The notes: a model not told the origin generated them from the letters alone. Numbered from the stretch's first letter, positions 37,103 through 46,839 are shown. The stretch is DNA of 64,000 nt from Thiorhodospira sibirica ATCC 700588 (GCF_000227725.2 NZ_MU255056.1:2158511-2222510), one strand, 5' to 3'. Program-made: numbers and translations.

Positions 37103-38439
37103 ATGCTTGGCTTGAGAGCCTAAAGAGCTATTACGACCGGCGTATGCTCACCCTGCTGGCGCTGGGTTTTTCCTCGGGCCTGCCGGCGCCGCTGGTCTTT
37201 GCCAATCTCTCCATCTGGCTGCGCGATGAGGGCGTAAGCCGCACCGACATCGGCCTGTTTGCCCTGGCCGCTACACCCTATGCGCTGAATTTTCTGTGGG
37301 CGCCGCTGGTCGATCGGCTGTCTTTGCCGTGGTTTAGCAAAACCTTTGGACGGCGGCGCGGCTGGGCCTTGTTTACCCAGCTCTGGCTGATGCTGGCGAT
37401 TGGCCTGATGGCGCTGACCAGTCCGGCGCATAATCTGATGATGGTGGCGCTGGCGGCCTTGTTTGTGGCCTTTGTTTCGGCCACGCAAGACATTGTGATT
37501 GACGCCTATCGCATTGATATTCTGGAGCCGGAAAAGTACGGCAGCGGCTCCGCCGCCACCATCTGGGGCTGGCATTTAGGCGGCACGCTGGTCGGCGGTG
37601 CGGGGGGGCTTTATCTGGCGGCCACCTTTGGCTGGAATATCGCTTATGCGGTGCTGGCGCTGGCCGTGGGAATCGGGATGCTGGCGATCCTGCTGGCCGA
37701 AGAACCCAAGATCAAGCCAACGGCACAAACTCTGGAGCGCGAAGCGCAGTTGTTGGCGCAGGCGCGAGGCTGGCGCTTTATGGGGGGGCGCCTGCGAGAG
37801 GTCGTCGCCTGGCTCTATGTCAGCGTGATTGCGCCGTTTTGGGATTTTATGCAGCGGCGCGGTTGGCTGCTGATTTTAGTGTTTATCTTTGTATTCAAGC
37901 TCGGTGATGCCCTGCTCGGGCGCATGTCCGGGGTATTTTATCGGGAACTGGGCTTTGAACTGACCGAAATTGCCAACGTCGCCAAGGTCTATGGCCTCGG
38001 TGCAACCGCCATGGGCGTATTGATTGGCGGCTTTCTGGTGCATCGCTTTGGCTTGATGAAATCGCTGTTTGTGGCCGGCTTTCTGGCAGCAGCCACCAAC
38101 CTCACCTATTCCTGGCTGGCGATGTCTGGCAAGAATCTGCTGATTTTTAAAATTGCGGTGATCACCGATAACTTCACCGGCGGCCTGGCAACCGTCGCTT
38201 TTGTGGCCTACCTGTCAAGCCTCACCAATGTCGCCTATAGCGCCACCCAATATGCCTTACTCGCCTCCTTGGGCAATCTGGCGCGCATCTGGTTTTCGGC
38301 CGCCAGCGGCTGGATGGTTGATCATCTGGATGGCGACTGGGCAGTATTTTTTGCCATGACGGCAGGCATTGCCCTGCTGGGCATTCCCTTACTGCTACTG
38401 CTTATGTGGCTTTTTCCCGCTCCCAAGCCCCAACGATAG
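37099..38439 (+). CDS. ampG: AmpG-type muropeptide permease (MFS)
   Basis: 446 residues, twelve predicted helices. The start MLTLLALGFSSGLPAPLVF, then SIWLRDEGVSRTDIGLFAL and FAFVSATQDIVIDAYRIDIL are typical of AmpG. It imports GlcNAc-anhydroMurNAc peptides for wall recycling. A soluble loop of about 60 residues lies between the two halves. It is coupled to xthA by a 4-base overlap, though the two have no obvious shared function. Confidence 0.92.
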   Translation: MNAWLESLKSYYDRRMLTLLALGFSSGLPAPLVFANLSIWLRDEGVSRTDIGLFALAATPYALNFLWAPLVDRLSLPWFSKTFGRRRGWALFTQLWLMLAIGLMALTSPAHNLMMVALAALFVAFVSATQDIVIDAYRIDILEPEKYGSGSAATIWGWHLGGTLVGGAGGLYLAATFGWNIAYAVLALAVGIGMLAILLAEEPKIKPTAQTLEREAQLLAQARGWRFMGGRLREVVAWLYVSVIAPFWDFMQRRGWLLILVFIFVFKLGDALLGRMSGVFYRELGFELTEIANVAKVYGLGATAMGVLIGGFLVHRFGLMKSLFVAGFLAAATNLTYSWLAMSGKNLLIFKIAVITDNFTGGLATVAFVAYLSSLTNVAYSATQYALLASLGNLARIWFSAASGWMVDHLDGDWAVFFAMTAGIALLGIPLLLLLMWLFPAPKPQR

Positions 38440-38503
38440 GCGTCGCCACTGAAAGCGGCCCCGCTCAAGCTCGAGCCTGGCGGATCAGGACACTACCCGC
38501 AGC

Positions 38504-39757
38504 CTAAATAGGGTCGATGCTGGCCGCCAGTGCTTCCAGTTGTTTAATCTCGGGGTTCAACAGCCCTGCAGTCCGCGCCCGCTGCACGCTTTCCGTAGAC
38601 AGGTACAAGGCGGGCTGCGCAAACCCGCCCGGTGGTTGCGCAGCGAGGGTGATCAAGGCTTTTTGCAAACGGATTTGCACCTCAATCAGGCCCGCCCCAT
38701 CACGCGCCAAAGGACGCAGCGCATCTTCAAGCATCTCGCCTTCGCGTACCGGGGGCAGATGCAGGCGTGGATAAACAACGTCCGGGGTCTGTGCGGGCTG
38801 CCAGTGCGACAACACCCTGACCAATCGCCCGATGACCTCAATCGCCGTACCTGGATCATTCACGGCGGGAGATAAGGCCCGCGAGGCAATTTCAGCCAAG
38901 ACAATCAGCCCAAAGCGTGGATCCTGGTCAAAGGTGCGGGCATTGGCACAGCTAAAGGCGGCGCGCACAGCCTCCGCGTCTTCATCCGACACGCTCGCTC
39001 CTTCGATCCATAGCAAAGGCACCCGCTGATGCACAAAGCATCCCGGCAAGGCGGCAAGATAAAACTGTGCTTTCAGCGTCTCGGCAGACAGCGACAATGC
39101 CGCCAGATCAATATGTTGCACATAGCCCACCTTCACCGCATACAGCGGCGTGGCCGTTGGCGGGGGTGCGGTGTGCAGCGGATGCCCGCCCAGATAGGGA
39201 TTGGCGGCCCGGGCGGTGAGCGCCTTGATACTGACCTTTTCGACCCGATCCAGGGTATCGCTCAACCGTCCAAAGCGCATCAGATGCGTCATCCAGCGTA
39301 ACAGCGCAATGACCACCAGACTCACCACGGCCACCGTGGCCACAAACAGCAACAACCGCCCGCCGCCATCATAAAACCCGGCTTTAAGCGCAAGAATGCC
39401 GACCAGACTGAACAAAAAAGCCCCGAGAAAGGTGGCCAGTACATATTGCGTGGTGCGGTCTTCTTGCAGCAATTCCGTGGCTCTGGGGGTCGCATTACCA
39501 GCAGCAGCGGCAAAGGCTGAAACCGAAATAGACAAAGAAAAGGTGGTCACTGCCAGCATGGAAGACGCCAGGATATTGAGTACCTGGTTCACCGCCTCCA
39601 TACTAATCACCTCTTGCAGCGTTTCAGGCATCCACGGCGAAAGCCACTGCGCCAGGATGGCGATCAACACCGCCACTATGGCATAGCCTACAACACGCAC
39701 CCAGACCTTGCGCAGATGTTGCTTTAAAATCCAGCCCGTTTTGGAAACCATATTCAC
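38504..39757 (-). CDS. DUF2254 predicted membrane protein
   Basis: 417 residues. Four N-terminal membrane helices occupy about 20-170 (SSMLAVTTFSLSISVSAFAAAA is the family's best-conserved segment). A soluble C-terminal half carries LIVLAEIASRALSPAVNDPGTAIEVIG. The family is widespread with no proven function. It converges on ampG and shows no operon partner. Confidence 0.85.
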   Translation of the reverse strand: MNMVSKTGWILKQHLRKVWVRVVGYAIVAVLIAILAQWLSPWMPETLQEVISMEAVNQVLNILASSMLAVTTFSLSISVSAFAAAAGNATPRATELLQEDRTTQYVLATFLGAFLFSLVGILALKAGFYDGGGRLLLFVATVAVVSLVVIALLRWMTHLMRFGRLSDTLDRVEKVSIKALTARAANPYLGGHPLHTAPPPTATPLYAVKVGYVQHIDLAALSLSAETLKAQFYLAALPGCFVHQRVPLLWIEGASVSDEDAEAVRAAFSCANARTFDQDPRFGLIVLAEIASRALSPAVNDPGTAIEVIGRLVRVLSHWQPAQTPDVVYPRLHLPPVREGEMLEDALRPLARDGAGLIEVQIRLQKALITLAAQPPGGFAQPALYLSTESVQRARTAGLLNPEIKQLEALAASIDPI

Positions 39758-39814
39758 TCAATATCGTTACTTGGAAAGATCTCTAATAGTGCCCAACTCA
39801 AAACCGGCCAAGAC

Positions 39815-39917
39815 GACTTTAAGGAGGGGCTCCGTAGGAGCGGGGTGGTTCTTTGTAAAAAAACCTTACCCCCTCCCCGCCTGCGGCGGGACTCCTCCTT
39901 AACAGGGGGAGAATCTT
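39815..39917. repeat. MITE-like palindromic repeat, copy X
   Basis: AAGGAGGGG, GCGGGGTGGTT, an A-run, CCCGCCTGCGGCGGG (hairpin) and CTCCTCCTTAACAGGGGGAG (hairpin). The order and sequence match, in inverse orientation, a copy at 51.53-51.64 kb. It lies between DUF2254 and queA. Confidence 0.7.
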
Positions 39918-39949
39918 TAACCGCTACTGAGTGCAACTCGGCGCTCCGG

Positions 39950-40978
39950 CTAGGCAGGTGTCAGCAACATGCAGTCGCCGTAGCTGTAGAAGCGATAGCC
40001 CTGGGTGACGGCGTGGCGGTAGGCGTGCATGACGTTTGTATAGCCTCCAAAGGCGCAGACCAGCATCAAGAGGGTGGATTCGGGGAGGTGAAAGTTGGTG
40101 AGCATGGCATCGACCACATGGAATTCAAAGCCAGGGGTGATGAACAGTCGAGTATCGCCGGATAAGGGCTGCAAGGTGCCGTGCTGGGAGGCGGCTTCGA
40201 GGGCGCGTACGACGGTAGTACCGACGGCAATGACCCGCCCGCCTTGCGCTTTGCAGTGTTCGATCTGTGCCAGCAGGTCGGCGCTGACTTCTACCCATTC
40301 CGGGTGCATGATGTGTTCTTCAATCTGCGCGGTGCGTACCGGCTGAAAGGTGCCGGCGCCCACATGCAGGGTGAGAAAACCCTGGGCAACGCCCTGCTGT
40401 TTCAGCGTTTCGAGGATGCCTTCATCAAAATGCAGGCCCGCCGTGGGGGCGGCCACGGCACCCGGAATGTCGGCATAGACGGTTTGATAACGGCGCTGAT
40501 CGGCGGCTTCATCGGCGCGCTTGATGTAGGGCGGCAGGGGGACATGCCCGTGGCTTTCCAGCAGTTCCAGCAGCGGTTTGCTGTCAACGAAGTTGAGCTG
40601 GAAGAGATCACCCTCGCGACCTTTGACCACCGCTTCGATGGCATCTTCCAGCCACAGGCGTTGTCCTTTGCGCGGGGCCTTGCTGGCTTTGACATGCGCG
40701 AGCGCGTCGTGTAACCCGGTGATGCGCTCAATCAAGACCTCGACCTGACCGCGTGAATCCAGCTTGTGGCCATGCAGACGGGCGGGGATGACGCGGGTGT
40801 TGTTGAATACCAGCAAGTCGTGCTTGCGCAGTAACTGGGGCAAGTCGGTAAACGTTCGGTCACTGAGCGCACCACTGGCCCCATCCAGGCAGAGAAGGCG
40901 CGATGCGGTGCGGGTTTTGAGGGGAAACTGGGCAATCAATTCAGGGGGGAGGTCATAGGAAAAATCGGTCAGTTGCAT
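39950..40978 (-). CDS. queA: S-adenosylmethionine:tRNA ribosyltransferase-isomerase QueA
   Basis: 342 residues, full length. It begins MQLTDFSYDLPPELIAQFP and has the family blocks DLLVFNNTRVIPARL, AAPTAGLHF and NFHLPESTLLMLVCAF. It transfers the ribosyl part of SAM to preQ1 in tRNA to make epoxyqueuosine. The tgt, yajC and secDF genes that often follow are absent here. Confidence 0.97.
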   Translation of the reverse strand: MQLTDFSYDLPPELIAQFPLKTRTASRLLCLDGASGALSDRTFTDLPQLLRKHDLLVFNNTRVIPARLHGHKLDSRGQVEVLIERITGLHDALAHVKASKAPRKGQRLWLEDAIEAVVKGREGDLFQLNFVDSKPLLELLESHGHVPLPPYIKRADEAADQRRYQTVYADIPGAVAAPTAGLHFDEGILETLKQQGVAQGFLTLHVGAGTFQPVRTAQIEEHIMHPEWVEVSADLLAQIEHCKAQGGRVIAVGTTVVRALEAASQHGTLQPLSGDTRLFITPGFEFHVVDAMLTNFHLPESTLLMLVCAFGGYTNVMHAYRHAVTQGYRFYSYGDCMLLTPA

Positions 40979-41010
40979 GCGCGTACGCCTTCAAGAGGTA
41001 AGAGATAAGC

Positions 41011-41049
41011 AAGCCTTGCCACCGGCTGCATGGCATGGCGGCAAGGCTT
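41011..41049 (-). terminator. hairpin after tonB
   Basis: A perfect 10-bp stem AAGCCTTGCC / GGCAAGGCTT with a 19-base loop between the tonB stop and queA. The T-run is weak, so it could be a Rho-assisted terminator of the gpx-nuo-tonB transcript. Confidence 0.45.
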
Positions 41050-41077
41050 GGCAAAGTGGGTGCGACAAAAAAGAGGG

Positions 41078-41956
41078 TCAGCGTGTTGTGATGGCGTGTG
41101 TGCCTTGAAAAATCCAGGTGCGAATAATCCAGAGCTGATCATAGGTCTCTTTCATGTCCGCAGGAAAAGGATCAAAGGGCTTGGCCAGATCCACAATCCG
41201 GCGGGCGGCATCATCCAGCACCTGTTCGCCGGAGCTGGTGGCGATGCGGGTTTCCAGCACCTCGCCGGTGTGATTGAGCAACACATTGACGACCAGGGTT
41301 CCGTGCAAGCGCCGCCGCCGGGCATCGTCGGGGTAATTCAGATTGCCGATGCGCTCGACGGTATTGACCCAGCTATCCAGGTAGGCAGCTTCTACGGCGG
41401 TTTTGGTGCTCACGGAATCCATGAAATGCACTCTGGGGCGCTCCGCATAGCGCTGATCCCGTTCAGCAATTTCAGCGGCGAGGCGCGCCATTTCCAGGCT
41501 GCGTTCGGCAAAGCGGTCAGCAGGCGGCAATTCATGCGGGGCCTGCTGTTGGCGGTCTTGTTGGGCCAGCAGTGCCGGCGCTTGTCCGACCAGCACTTGC
41601 TGCGCCTGTGGATCGGTTGCCCTGGGGGTTGTGGCCTGAGCCGCCTGGGTGTGCGCCAGGCCGTCTGTGGGTAGTGGCTGCACGGCGCTCAACGGGGCAC
41701 TGGGGCGCAGGCTTTCTTCCAGCGTACCGCTGCCGAGTTGATCTGCCTGGGCAATCAGCTTTGCCTGTTCGGGCGACTGGTCGCTGGCGGTTTGCACCAG
41801 GGTGACATCCAGATGCGCGCTGTGCGCAGGCGCCCGCCCTTGGGCAAAGCCAAAGGAAACGCCGAGAATCAGCACCGCATGTACCGTGGCCGCCAGAAAC
41901 AAAGCCAGCCCCAGACGATCAACCGGTGTCACGGAATCCGCAGCAAAGGTGTTCAT
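41078..41956 (-). CDS. TonB-family energy transducer
   Basis: 292 residues: one N-terminal helix (about 14-36), a long Q/A/P-rich periplasmic linker and a TonB C-terminal domain (about 195-290: NYPDDARRRRLHGTLVVNVL, then ATSSGEQVLDDAARRIV). It couples inner-membrane energy to outer-membrane receptors. No exbB/exbD is adjacent. It starts 10 bases after nuoL, an unusual place for a TonB gene. Confidence 0.88.
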   Translation of the reverse strand: MNTFAADSVTPVDRLGLALFLAATVHAVLILGVSFGFAQGRAPAHSAHLDVTLVQTASDQSPEQAKLIAQADQLGSGTLEESLRPSAPLSAVQPLPTDGLAHTQAAQATTPRATDPQAQQVLVGQAPALLAQQDRQQQAPHELPPADRFAERSLEMARLAAEIAERDQRYAERPRVHFMDSVSTKTAVEAAYLDSWVNTVERIGNLNYPDDARRRRLHGTLVVNVLLNHTGEVLETRIATSSGEQVLDDAARRIVDLAKPFDPFPADMKETYDQLWIIRTWIFQGTHAITTR

Positions 41957-41966
41957 GGGCGCGTGA

Positions 41967-43853
41967 TTAGCTCAGCAACACGGCAAGCACCAGACCCAGC
42001 AGGGCCAGCCAGAGATACCATTGCACCTGTCCGTTGTGCAGATAGGCCAGCAGGCGCGCGGTCAGGCGGGCGGTGGCGGCGGCCAGATGCAGGCTGCCAT
42101 CCAGCAGACGCTGATCACTCCAGCGCCACAGCAGGTGTTGCGCGATAAACTGCAAGGGGGTGCGCAGGGTGCGCTGATAGAGCGCATCGACATAATAGGC
42201 ATTGGTCAGCAGATTCTGTAGGCCGAAGGCCATTGGCGCGCCTGCCGGGGCCGGTTGATAACGCGACCCGCCATAGCGCCAGACGGCCAGACCCAGACCC
42301 GCCAGCGCCAGCGCAATGGCTAATCCGGCAACCCCGCCATGCCATCCCGCCAGCGCGGGCATGATGGCGGGAGCGGGTAACAGGGTGTGCAGATAGCCGG
42401 GAACTGCCCAGAATCCGGCGACGAGCGAGCCAGCGGCCAGGAGTAATACCGGGATATTCATGTTCCAGGGGGCCTCATGCAGCTGTGCCCTGAGTGCAGG
42501 CTCAGTACGAGGTTGCCCTAAAAATACCAGCCACAGCAGGCGGAACATATAAAAGGCGGTCAGAAAGGCACTGAGCGCCGCCAGACCCCACAGCACGCCA
42601 TGTCCGCCCTGACTACTGGATAAGGCAAACCAGAGGATTTCATCCTTGGAGAAAAAGCCCGCCAGCGGGGGCAGCCCGGCAATGGCGGCGGTGGCGATGG
42701 CAAAGGCGATAAAGGTCAGCGGCAAAGCCCGCGCCAGTCCGCCCATTTTGCGGATATCCTGCTCGCCCTGCAGGGCATGAATCACACTGCCCGCCGCCAG
42801 AAACAGGCAGGCTTTAAAAAAGGCATGGGTGAACAGGTGGAAAATCGCAACCCCATAGGCGCCCACCCCCAAGGCGATAAACATAAAGCCTAATTGCGAG
42901 ACGGTGGAATAGGCCAAGACCTTTTTGATATCGGTTTGCACCAGGGCCACGGTGGCGGCAAACAGGGCAGTTGCCACGCCGATACTGGCAATGATGGCCA
43001 GGGCCAGCGGTGCGGCTTCATAGACGCCGCTCAGTCGCGCCACCAGATACACCCCGGCGGTGACCATCGTGGCGGCATGAATCAGGGCCGAGACCGGAGT
43101 TGGCCCGGCCATGGCATCAGCCAGCCACACATGCAGGGGAAGCTGTGCGGATTTACCCATCGCGCCGATAAATAACAGCAGGCCGATTACGGTGGCGGTG
43201 ATGACCGGAATGTCTTCGTGGAGAAAGTGTTGCTGGATGATGTCCAGTTGCAGGCTGCCCACCAAGCTAAACAGGGCAAAGATGCCCAGCAAAAAACCGG
43301 CATCGCCGATACGATTGACGATAAAGGCCTTTTTCCCGGCCTTGGCATTGAGCGTGTCCTTAAACCAAAAGCCGATGAGCAGATAGGAAACCAGCCCCAC
43401 GCCTTCCCAGCCAACAAACACCACCAGCAAGGAATGCCCCAAGACCAGCAACAACATGAAAAATAAAAACAGGTTGAGATAGGCAAAATAGCGGGCATAT
43501 CCGGCATCGCCTTTCATATACCCGCTGGAATAGAGGTGGATCAGGCTGCCGATGCCGGTGACAATCAAGGCCATCAAGGCACTCAGGCGATCCAGATAAA
43601 GATCAATGGCAAAGTGATGTTCGCCGATCACCGCCCAGGTGAATAAAGGCTCAATGAGCGCCGCTTCCGGATGAGCTTCCAGGGCCCACAGCGCCCGCAC
43701 GGCAAAGCCAAAGGCCAGCAGCGGCAATACACAACCAATCAGCGTCACGGCTCGCAAGGCCACAGGATCACGTCGCCCGGAAAGCGCGATCAAGCCGTTG
43801 AGCACAAAACCCAGCAATGGCAAGACAACAATCGGGGAAAGCAAGGCCATCAA
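41967..43853 (-). CDS. nuoL: NADH-quinone oxidoreductase subunit L
   Basis: 628 residues of an antiporter-like complex I subunit. Conserved parts are LFVGWEGVGLVSYLLIGFW, the NuoL lysine helix GAMGKSAQLPLHVWLADAM, and GPTPVSALIHAATMVTAGVYL. The C-terminal amphipathic lateral helix (YYVDALYQRTLRTPLQ) and final helix are present, so it is complete. It pumps protons as part of complex I. It is 4 bases after nuoK. nuoM and nuoN do not follow. Confidence 0.93.
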   Translation of the reverse strand: MMALLSPIVVLPLLGFVLNGLIALSGRRDPVALRAVTLIGCVLPLLAFGFAVRALWALEAHPEAALIEPLFTWAVIGEHHFAIDLYLDRLSALMALIVTGIGSLIHLYSSGYMKGDAGYARYFAYLNLFLFFMLLLVLGHSLLVVFVGWEGVGLVSYLLIGFWFKDTLNAKAGKKAFIVNRIGDAGFLLGIFALFSLVGSLQLDIIQQHFLHEDIPVITATVIGLLLFIGAMGKSAQLPLHVWLADAMAGPTPVSALIHAATMVTAGVYLVARLSGVYEAAPLALAIIASIGVATALFAATVALVQTDIKKVLAYSTVSQLGFMFIALGVGAYGVAIFHLFTHAFFKACLFLAAGSVIHALQGEQDIRKMGGLARALPLTFIAFAIATAAIAGLPPLAGFFSKDEILWFALSSSQGGHGVLWGLAALSAFLTAFYMFRLLWLVFLGQPRTEPALRAQLHEAPWNMNIPVLLLAAGSLVAGFWAVPGYLHTLLPAPAIMPALAGWHGGVAGLAIALALAGLGLAVWRYGGSRYQPAPAGAPMAFGLQNLLTNAYYVDALYQRTLRTPLQFIAQHLLWRWSDQRLLDGSLHLAAATARLTARLLAYLHNGQVQWYLWLALLGLVLAVLLS

Positions 43854-43857
43854 CAGA

Positions 43858-44160
43858 TCACCCCTTCAGATCGGCATACAGGCCGGGATCAAGGCTGCGC
43901 TTCTGGCGCACCAGCAGCACCACAATGGGAATCGCCAAGGCAATCTCGGCAGTAGCGACCACAAACAATAAAAACACCAATACCCCGCCGGATACGGCCG
44001 CCAGCTGATAGCTAAAGACCACCAGACTCAATAACACCGCATTCAGCATCAACTCCATAAACATCAGCATAATCAGCAGATTGCGGCGAATCATCAGCCC
44101 CAGCAGGCCGATGGAAAACAGCGCCAGACTTAAGCCCAGCAAGAGATTGAGCTTATCCAT
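43858..44160 (-). CDS. nuoK: NADH-quinone oxidoreductase subunit K
   Basis: 100 residues, three helices, starting MDKLNLLLGLSLALFSIGLLGL. The conserved Glu lies in the second helix (MFMELMLNAVLLSLV) and a second in AEIALAIPIVVLL. It is a membrane subunit of complex I. A long in-frame upstream extension inside nuoJ was ignored. It overlaps nuoJ by 8 bases. Confidence 0.94.
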   Translation of the reverse strand: MDKLNLLLGLSLALFSIGLLGLMIRRNLLIMLMFMELMLNAVLLSLVVFSYQLAAVSGGVLVFLLFVVATAEIALAIPIVVLLVRQKRSLDPGLYADLKG

Positions 44161-44674
44161 CGTGGCTGACCGCCGGGGCTTTAAGCACTGCGACCACCGC
44201 CACCACCGCCACCACCAGCAGCACCGAGGCCAGCTCAAAATACAGCCAGTAGTCATTGAGAAACACCTGCGCAAACTGTGCCAGCGCAAAGGGGTGTTCT
44301 TCGCTGGACAGCGTGCCTAAGCCCTCGTGCAGACTGGGTTGCAGATGCACAGAGAGCACCAGCAGCACGGCCACAAAGCCCAGGATACCCGGCCATTTCA
44401 TCTTGGATAGCGGCAGGCGCAGCACCCGGTCTTGCCGATCCAGCAGCATGATGGCATACACCATAAACACCATCACCGCGCCGACGTAAATCAGCACCTG
44501 GAATATCGCCACCACATGCATGTACAAGGCCGCATACAGCGCCGCCAACGACAGCATGGTGGCAATCAGCGCCAGGGCCACGCGCATCGGATGCGTCTGG
44601 GTCAGCATCAGGGTGGCGCTCCCCAAGGCCAATAGTGAAAATAGCACAATCACCAGGGTGTGTAAGCTCAGCAT
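44153..44674 (-). CDS. nuoJ: NADH-quinone oxidoreductase subunit J
   Basis: 173 residues, five helices. The pi-bulge helix region is HVVAIFQVLIYVGAVMVFMVYAIML. It is a membrane subunit next to NuoK and NuoA in complex I. The gene starts a short nuoJ-K-L set just after gpx. nuoA to nuoI are not in the window. Confidence 0.93.
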   Translation of the reverse strand: MLSLHTLVIVLFSLLALGSATLMLTQTHPMRVALALIATMLSLAALYAALYMHVVAIFQVLIYVGAVMVFMVYAIMLLDRQDRVLRLPLSKMKWPGILGFVAVLLVLSVHLQPSLHEGLGTLSSEEHPFALAQFAQVFLNDYWLYFELASVLLVVAVVAVVAVLKAPAVSHDG

Positions 44675-44693
44675 GATCTTTATGTCTATCGGG

Positions 44694-45188
44694 TTAGGCG
44701 GAGGCGGCCAGCAGACGCTCGATATCCGGGGCGATTTTTTCCGGGGTGGTGGCCGAGGCGTAGCGTTTCACCGGCTGGCCGGAACGATCCACCAAAAATT
44801 TCGTAAAATTCCATTTCACCGACGCAGAACCCAAAAAACCTTTGGTCTGCTGTTTTAGAAAGGCAAACAGCGGGTGAGTCTGTGGCCCATTGACTTCAAT
44901 TTTGGCAAACATCGGAAAACTGACCCCATAGTTTACCTGGCAAAACTGACCGATGTCCTCGGCACTGCCGGGCTCCTGATGGCCAAATTGATTACAGGGA
45001 AAGCCCAGCACCTGAAAGCCCTGCCCGGAAAAACGCTGCTGTAAGGCCTCAAGCCCGGCATACTGCGGGGTAAAGCCACAGCGGCTGGCGGTATTGACGA
45101 TCAGCAATACCTGCCCCTGATAGGCACTCAAGGCCTGCGGTGTACCATCCAGACGTTCGGCACTGAAGGTATAAATGCTTTGCTTCAT
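44694..45188 (-). CDS. glutathione peroxidase family protein (cysteine type)
   Basis: About 164 residues from MKQSIYTFSAE. The active-site tetrad is visible: Cys in NTASRCGFTPQ, Gln in FPCNQFGHQEPG, Trp-Asn in VKWNFTKFLV. It uses Cys rather than selenocysteine and, like most bacterial homologues, probably uses thioredoxin to reduce peroxides. It lies 19 bases upstream of nuoJ and may lead that transcript. Confidence 0.93.
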   Translation of the reverse strand: MKQSIYTFSAERLDGTPQALSAYQGQVLLIVNTASRCGFTPQYAGLEALQQRFSGQGFQVLGFPCNQFGHQEPGSAEDIGQFCQVNYGVSFPMFAKIEVNGPQTHPLFAFLKQQTKGFLGSASVKWNFTKFLVDRSGQPVKRYASATTPEKIAPDIERLLAASA

Positions 45189-45366
45189 CAGCGTTCTCCA
45201 GATTAGGATTTGCCAGACTATCTGGCCAATCACGACGCCTGTACAATAGCATATTGCTTCGATTCGTTAAAAAACATCAAATACACCGAATGCCGACAGG
45301 CCCGCAACACCGGCTGCATTGATTGACTCGTTGCTTCTGCCATTTATTGTAGAGACACATACGCTC

Positions 45367-46839
45367 ATGTTTTCCTTGCTTTTTTGGCGTGAAACCCTCA
45401 CGCACATCCGGCGCAGCACCGTCCCTGTGATGCTTTTAGCCGTGCTCTCGCCCAGTCTGTGGGCCCAGGCGGCGCCAATCCAGACCCTGCCGGCGCCGAT
45501 TGCGCAAGCCATGCAGCGGCATAATATCCCCGCCAGTACGGTGGGTATCTGGGTACAGGAAATCGGGGCCAATGCCCCCATCCTGGTGCATAACCCCGAT
45601 ACGCCACTGAATCCGGCCTCGGTGAGCAAACTTCCGGCAAGCTTTGCCGCCCTGGCTGAGCTTGGTCCCAACTATACCTGGAAGACCGAATTTTATACCA
45701 ACGCCCCCATTCGCAATGGCGTCTTGCAGGGGGATTTATGGATCAAGGGGCATGGTGATCCCTTCCTGGTGGCCGATGAAGTTTGGAAAATGCTGGGTGC
45801 CTTACAACGACGCGGCATCCGGCGCATCGAAGGCGACCTGGTGTTTGATCTGAGCTACTACAACCTGCCTTATGAAAATCCGGGGGCCTTTGATAATCAA
45901 CCGTATCGCGCCTATAACCAGACACCCCATGCGCTGCTAACCAACTTCAATACCATCACTCTGGAGATGGAACCCGAGGGCACACAGCTACGCGTGGTCA
46001 CTGATCCGCCGCTGGATGGGCTGCGCATCGATAACCGCGTACAACTGACCGATAGCAAGTGTGAAAGCGGGCAAAACACCATCAGCTACAACGTCGTGGA
46101 ATCAGTCAGTGGGGTGCGCCATATCGTGCTTGAAGGGCGCTATCCGCGATCCTGTGGGCGTTATCGACTGGTACGCACCGCACTTGCGCCCGAGGCCTAC
46201 ACCAATGCCTTGATCCGTGCCCTCTGGAAGCAATGGGGCGGGGAGATTCAGGGCGGCTGGCGTACCGGCACCTGGTCTAATCCGCGCAGCCGTCCCTTGC
46301 TGGTGCATGAATCGCGCACCCTGGCCGAGGTGATCCGCATGGTCAACAAGTTCAGCAACAATGTCATGACCCGGCAAATGGCCCTGGCGCTGGGGGCTGA
46401 AATGTACGGCGCCCCCGCGACCTGTGACAAGGCCTCTCGCGCCGTCCTCAAAGTGCTCAACGATCATGGCATCGATACCCAGGGCATGGTCATGGACAAT
46501 GCCTCAGGGCTTTCGCGCAATAATCGCATCAGCGCCCGTCAACTGGCGCAGCTTTTATGGATTGCCCGTGAACACACCTTCATGCCCGAGTTTGTTTCCT
46601 CGCTGGCCCTGGTCGGTCAAGATGGCACGGTGCGCCGTCGCTTCCAGAGCGGCCCGAAAAACGGGCGCATGCATCTTAAAACCGGCACCTTGAACGGCGT
46701 GTCTGCCGTCGCGGGCTATGTGCGCAGCAACAGCGATAAAAACATGCTGGTGGTGGTGCTGATCAATCACCGTGAGGTTCAGTGGGGCAGCGGTCGCGAG
46801 CTGCAAAATGCGGTGCTGGCGTGGGTCTTCAATCACTGA
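45367..46839 (+). CDS. dacB: D-alanyl-D-alanine carboxypeptidase/endopeptidase PBP4 (DacB)
   Basis: About 490 residues from the ATG before a signal peptide ending near WAQAAP. Penicillin-binding motifs: S85-VS-K88, S330-N-N332 and K438-T-G. The large domain II insertion between the first two motifs is that of class C low-molecular-weight PBPs. It trims or cleaves peptidoglycan cross-links in the periplasm. Divergent from gpx. A TTG 48 bases upstream is an unlikely start. Confidence 0.94.
   Translation: MFSLLFWRETLTHIRRSTVPVMLLAVLSPSLWAQAAPIQTLPAPIAQAMQRHNIPASTVGIWVQEIGANAPILVHNPDTPLNPASVSKLPASFAALAELGPNYTWKTEFYTNAPIRNGVLQGDLWIKGHGDPFLVADEVWKMLGALQRRGIRRIEGDLVFDLSYYNLPYENPGAFDNQPYRAYNQTPHALLTNFNTITLEMEPEGTQLRVVTDPPLDGLRIDNRVQLTDSKCESGQNTISYNVVESVSGVRHIVLEGRYPRSCGRYRLVRTALAPEAYTNALIRALWKQWGGEIQGGWRTGTWSNPRSRPLLVHESRTLAEVIRMVNKFSNNVMTRQMALALGAEMYGAPATCDKASRAVLKVLNDHGIDTQGMVMDNASGLSRNNRISARQLAQLLWIAREHTFMPEFVSSLALVGQDGTVRRRFQSGPKNGRMHLKTGTLNGVSAVAGYVRSNSDKNMLVVVLINHREVQWGSGRELQNAVLAWVFNH

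Noticed and set aside
41967-43853. DabB/Mrp-type antiporter subunit instead of NuoL
   Set aside because: It is adjacent to nuoJ and nuoK with overlapping genes and has the NuoL lateral helix, so NuoL is the simpler reading.
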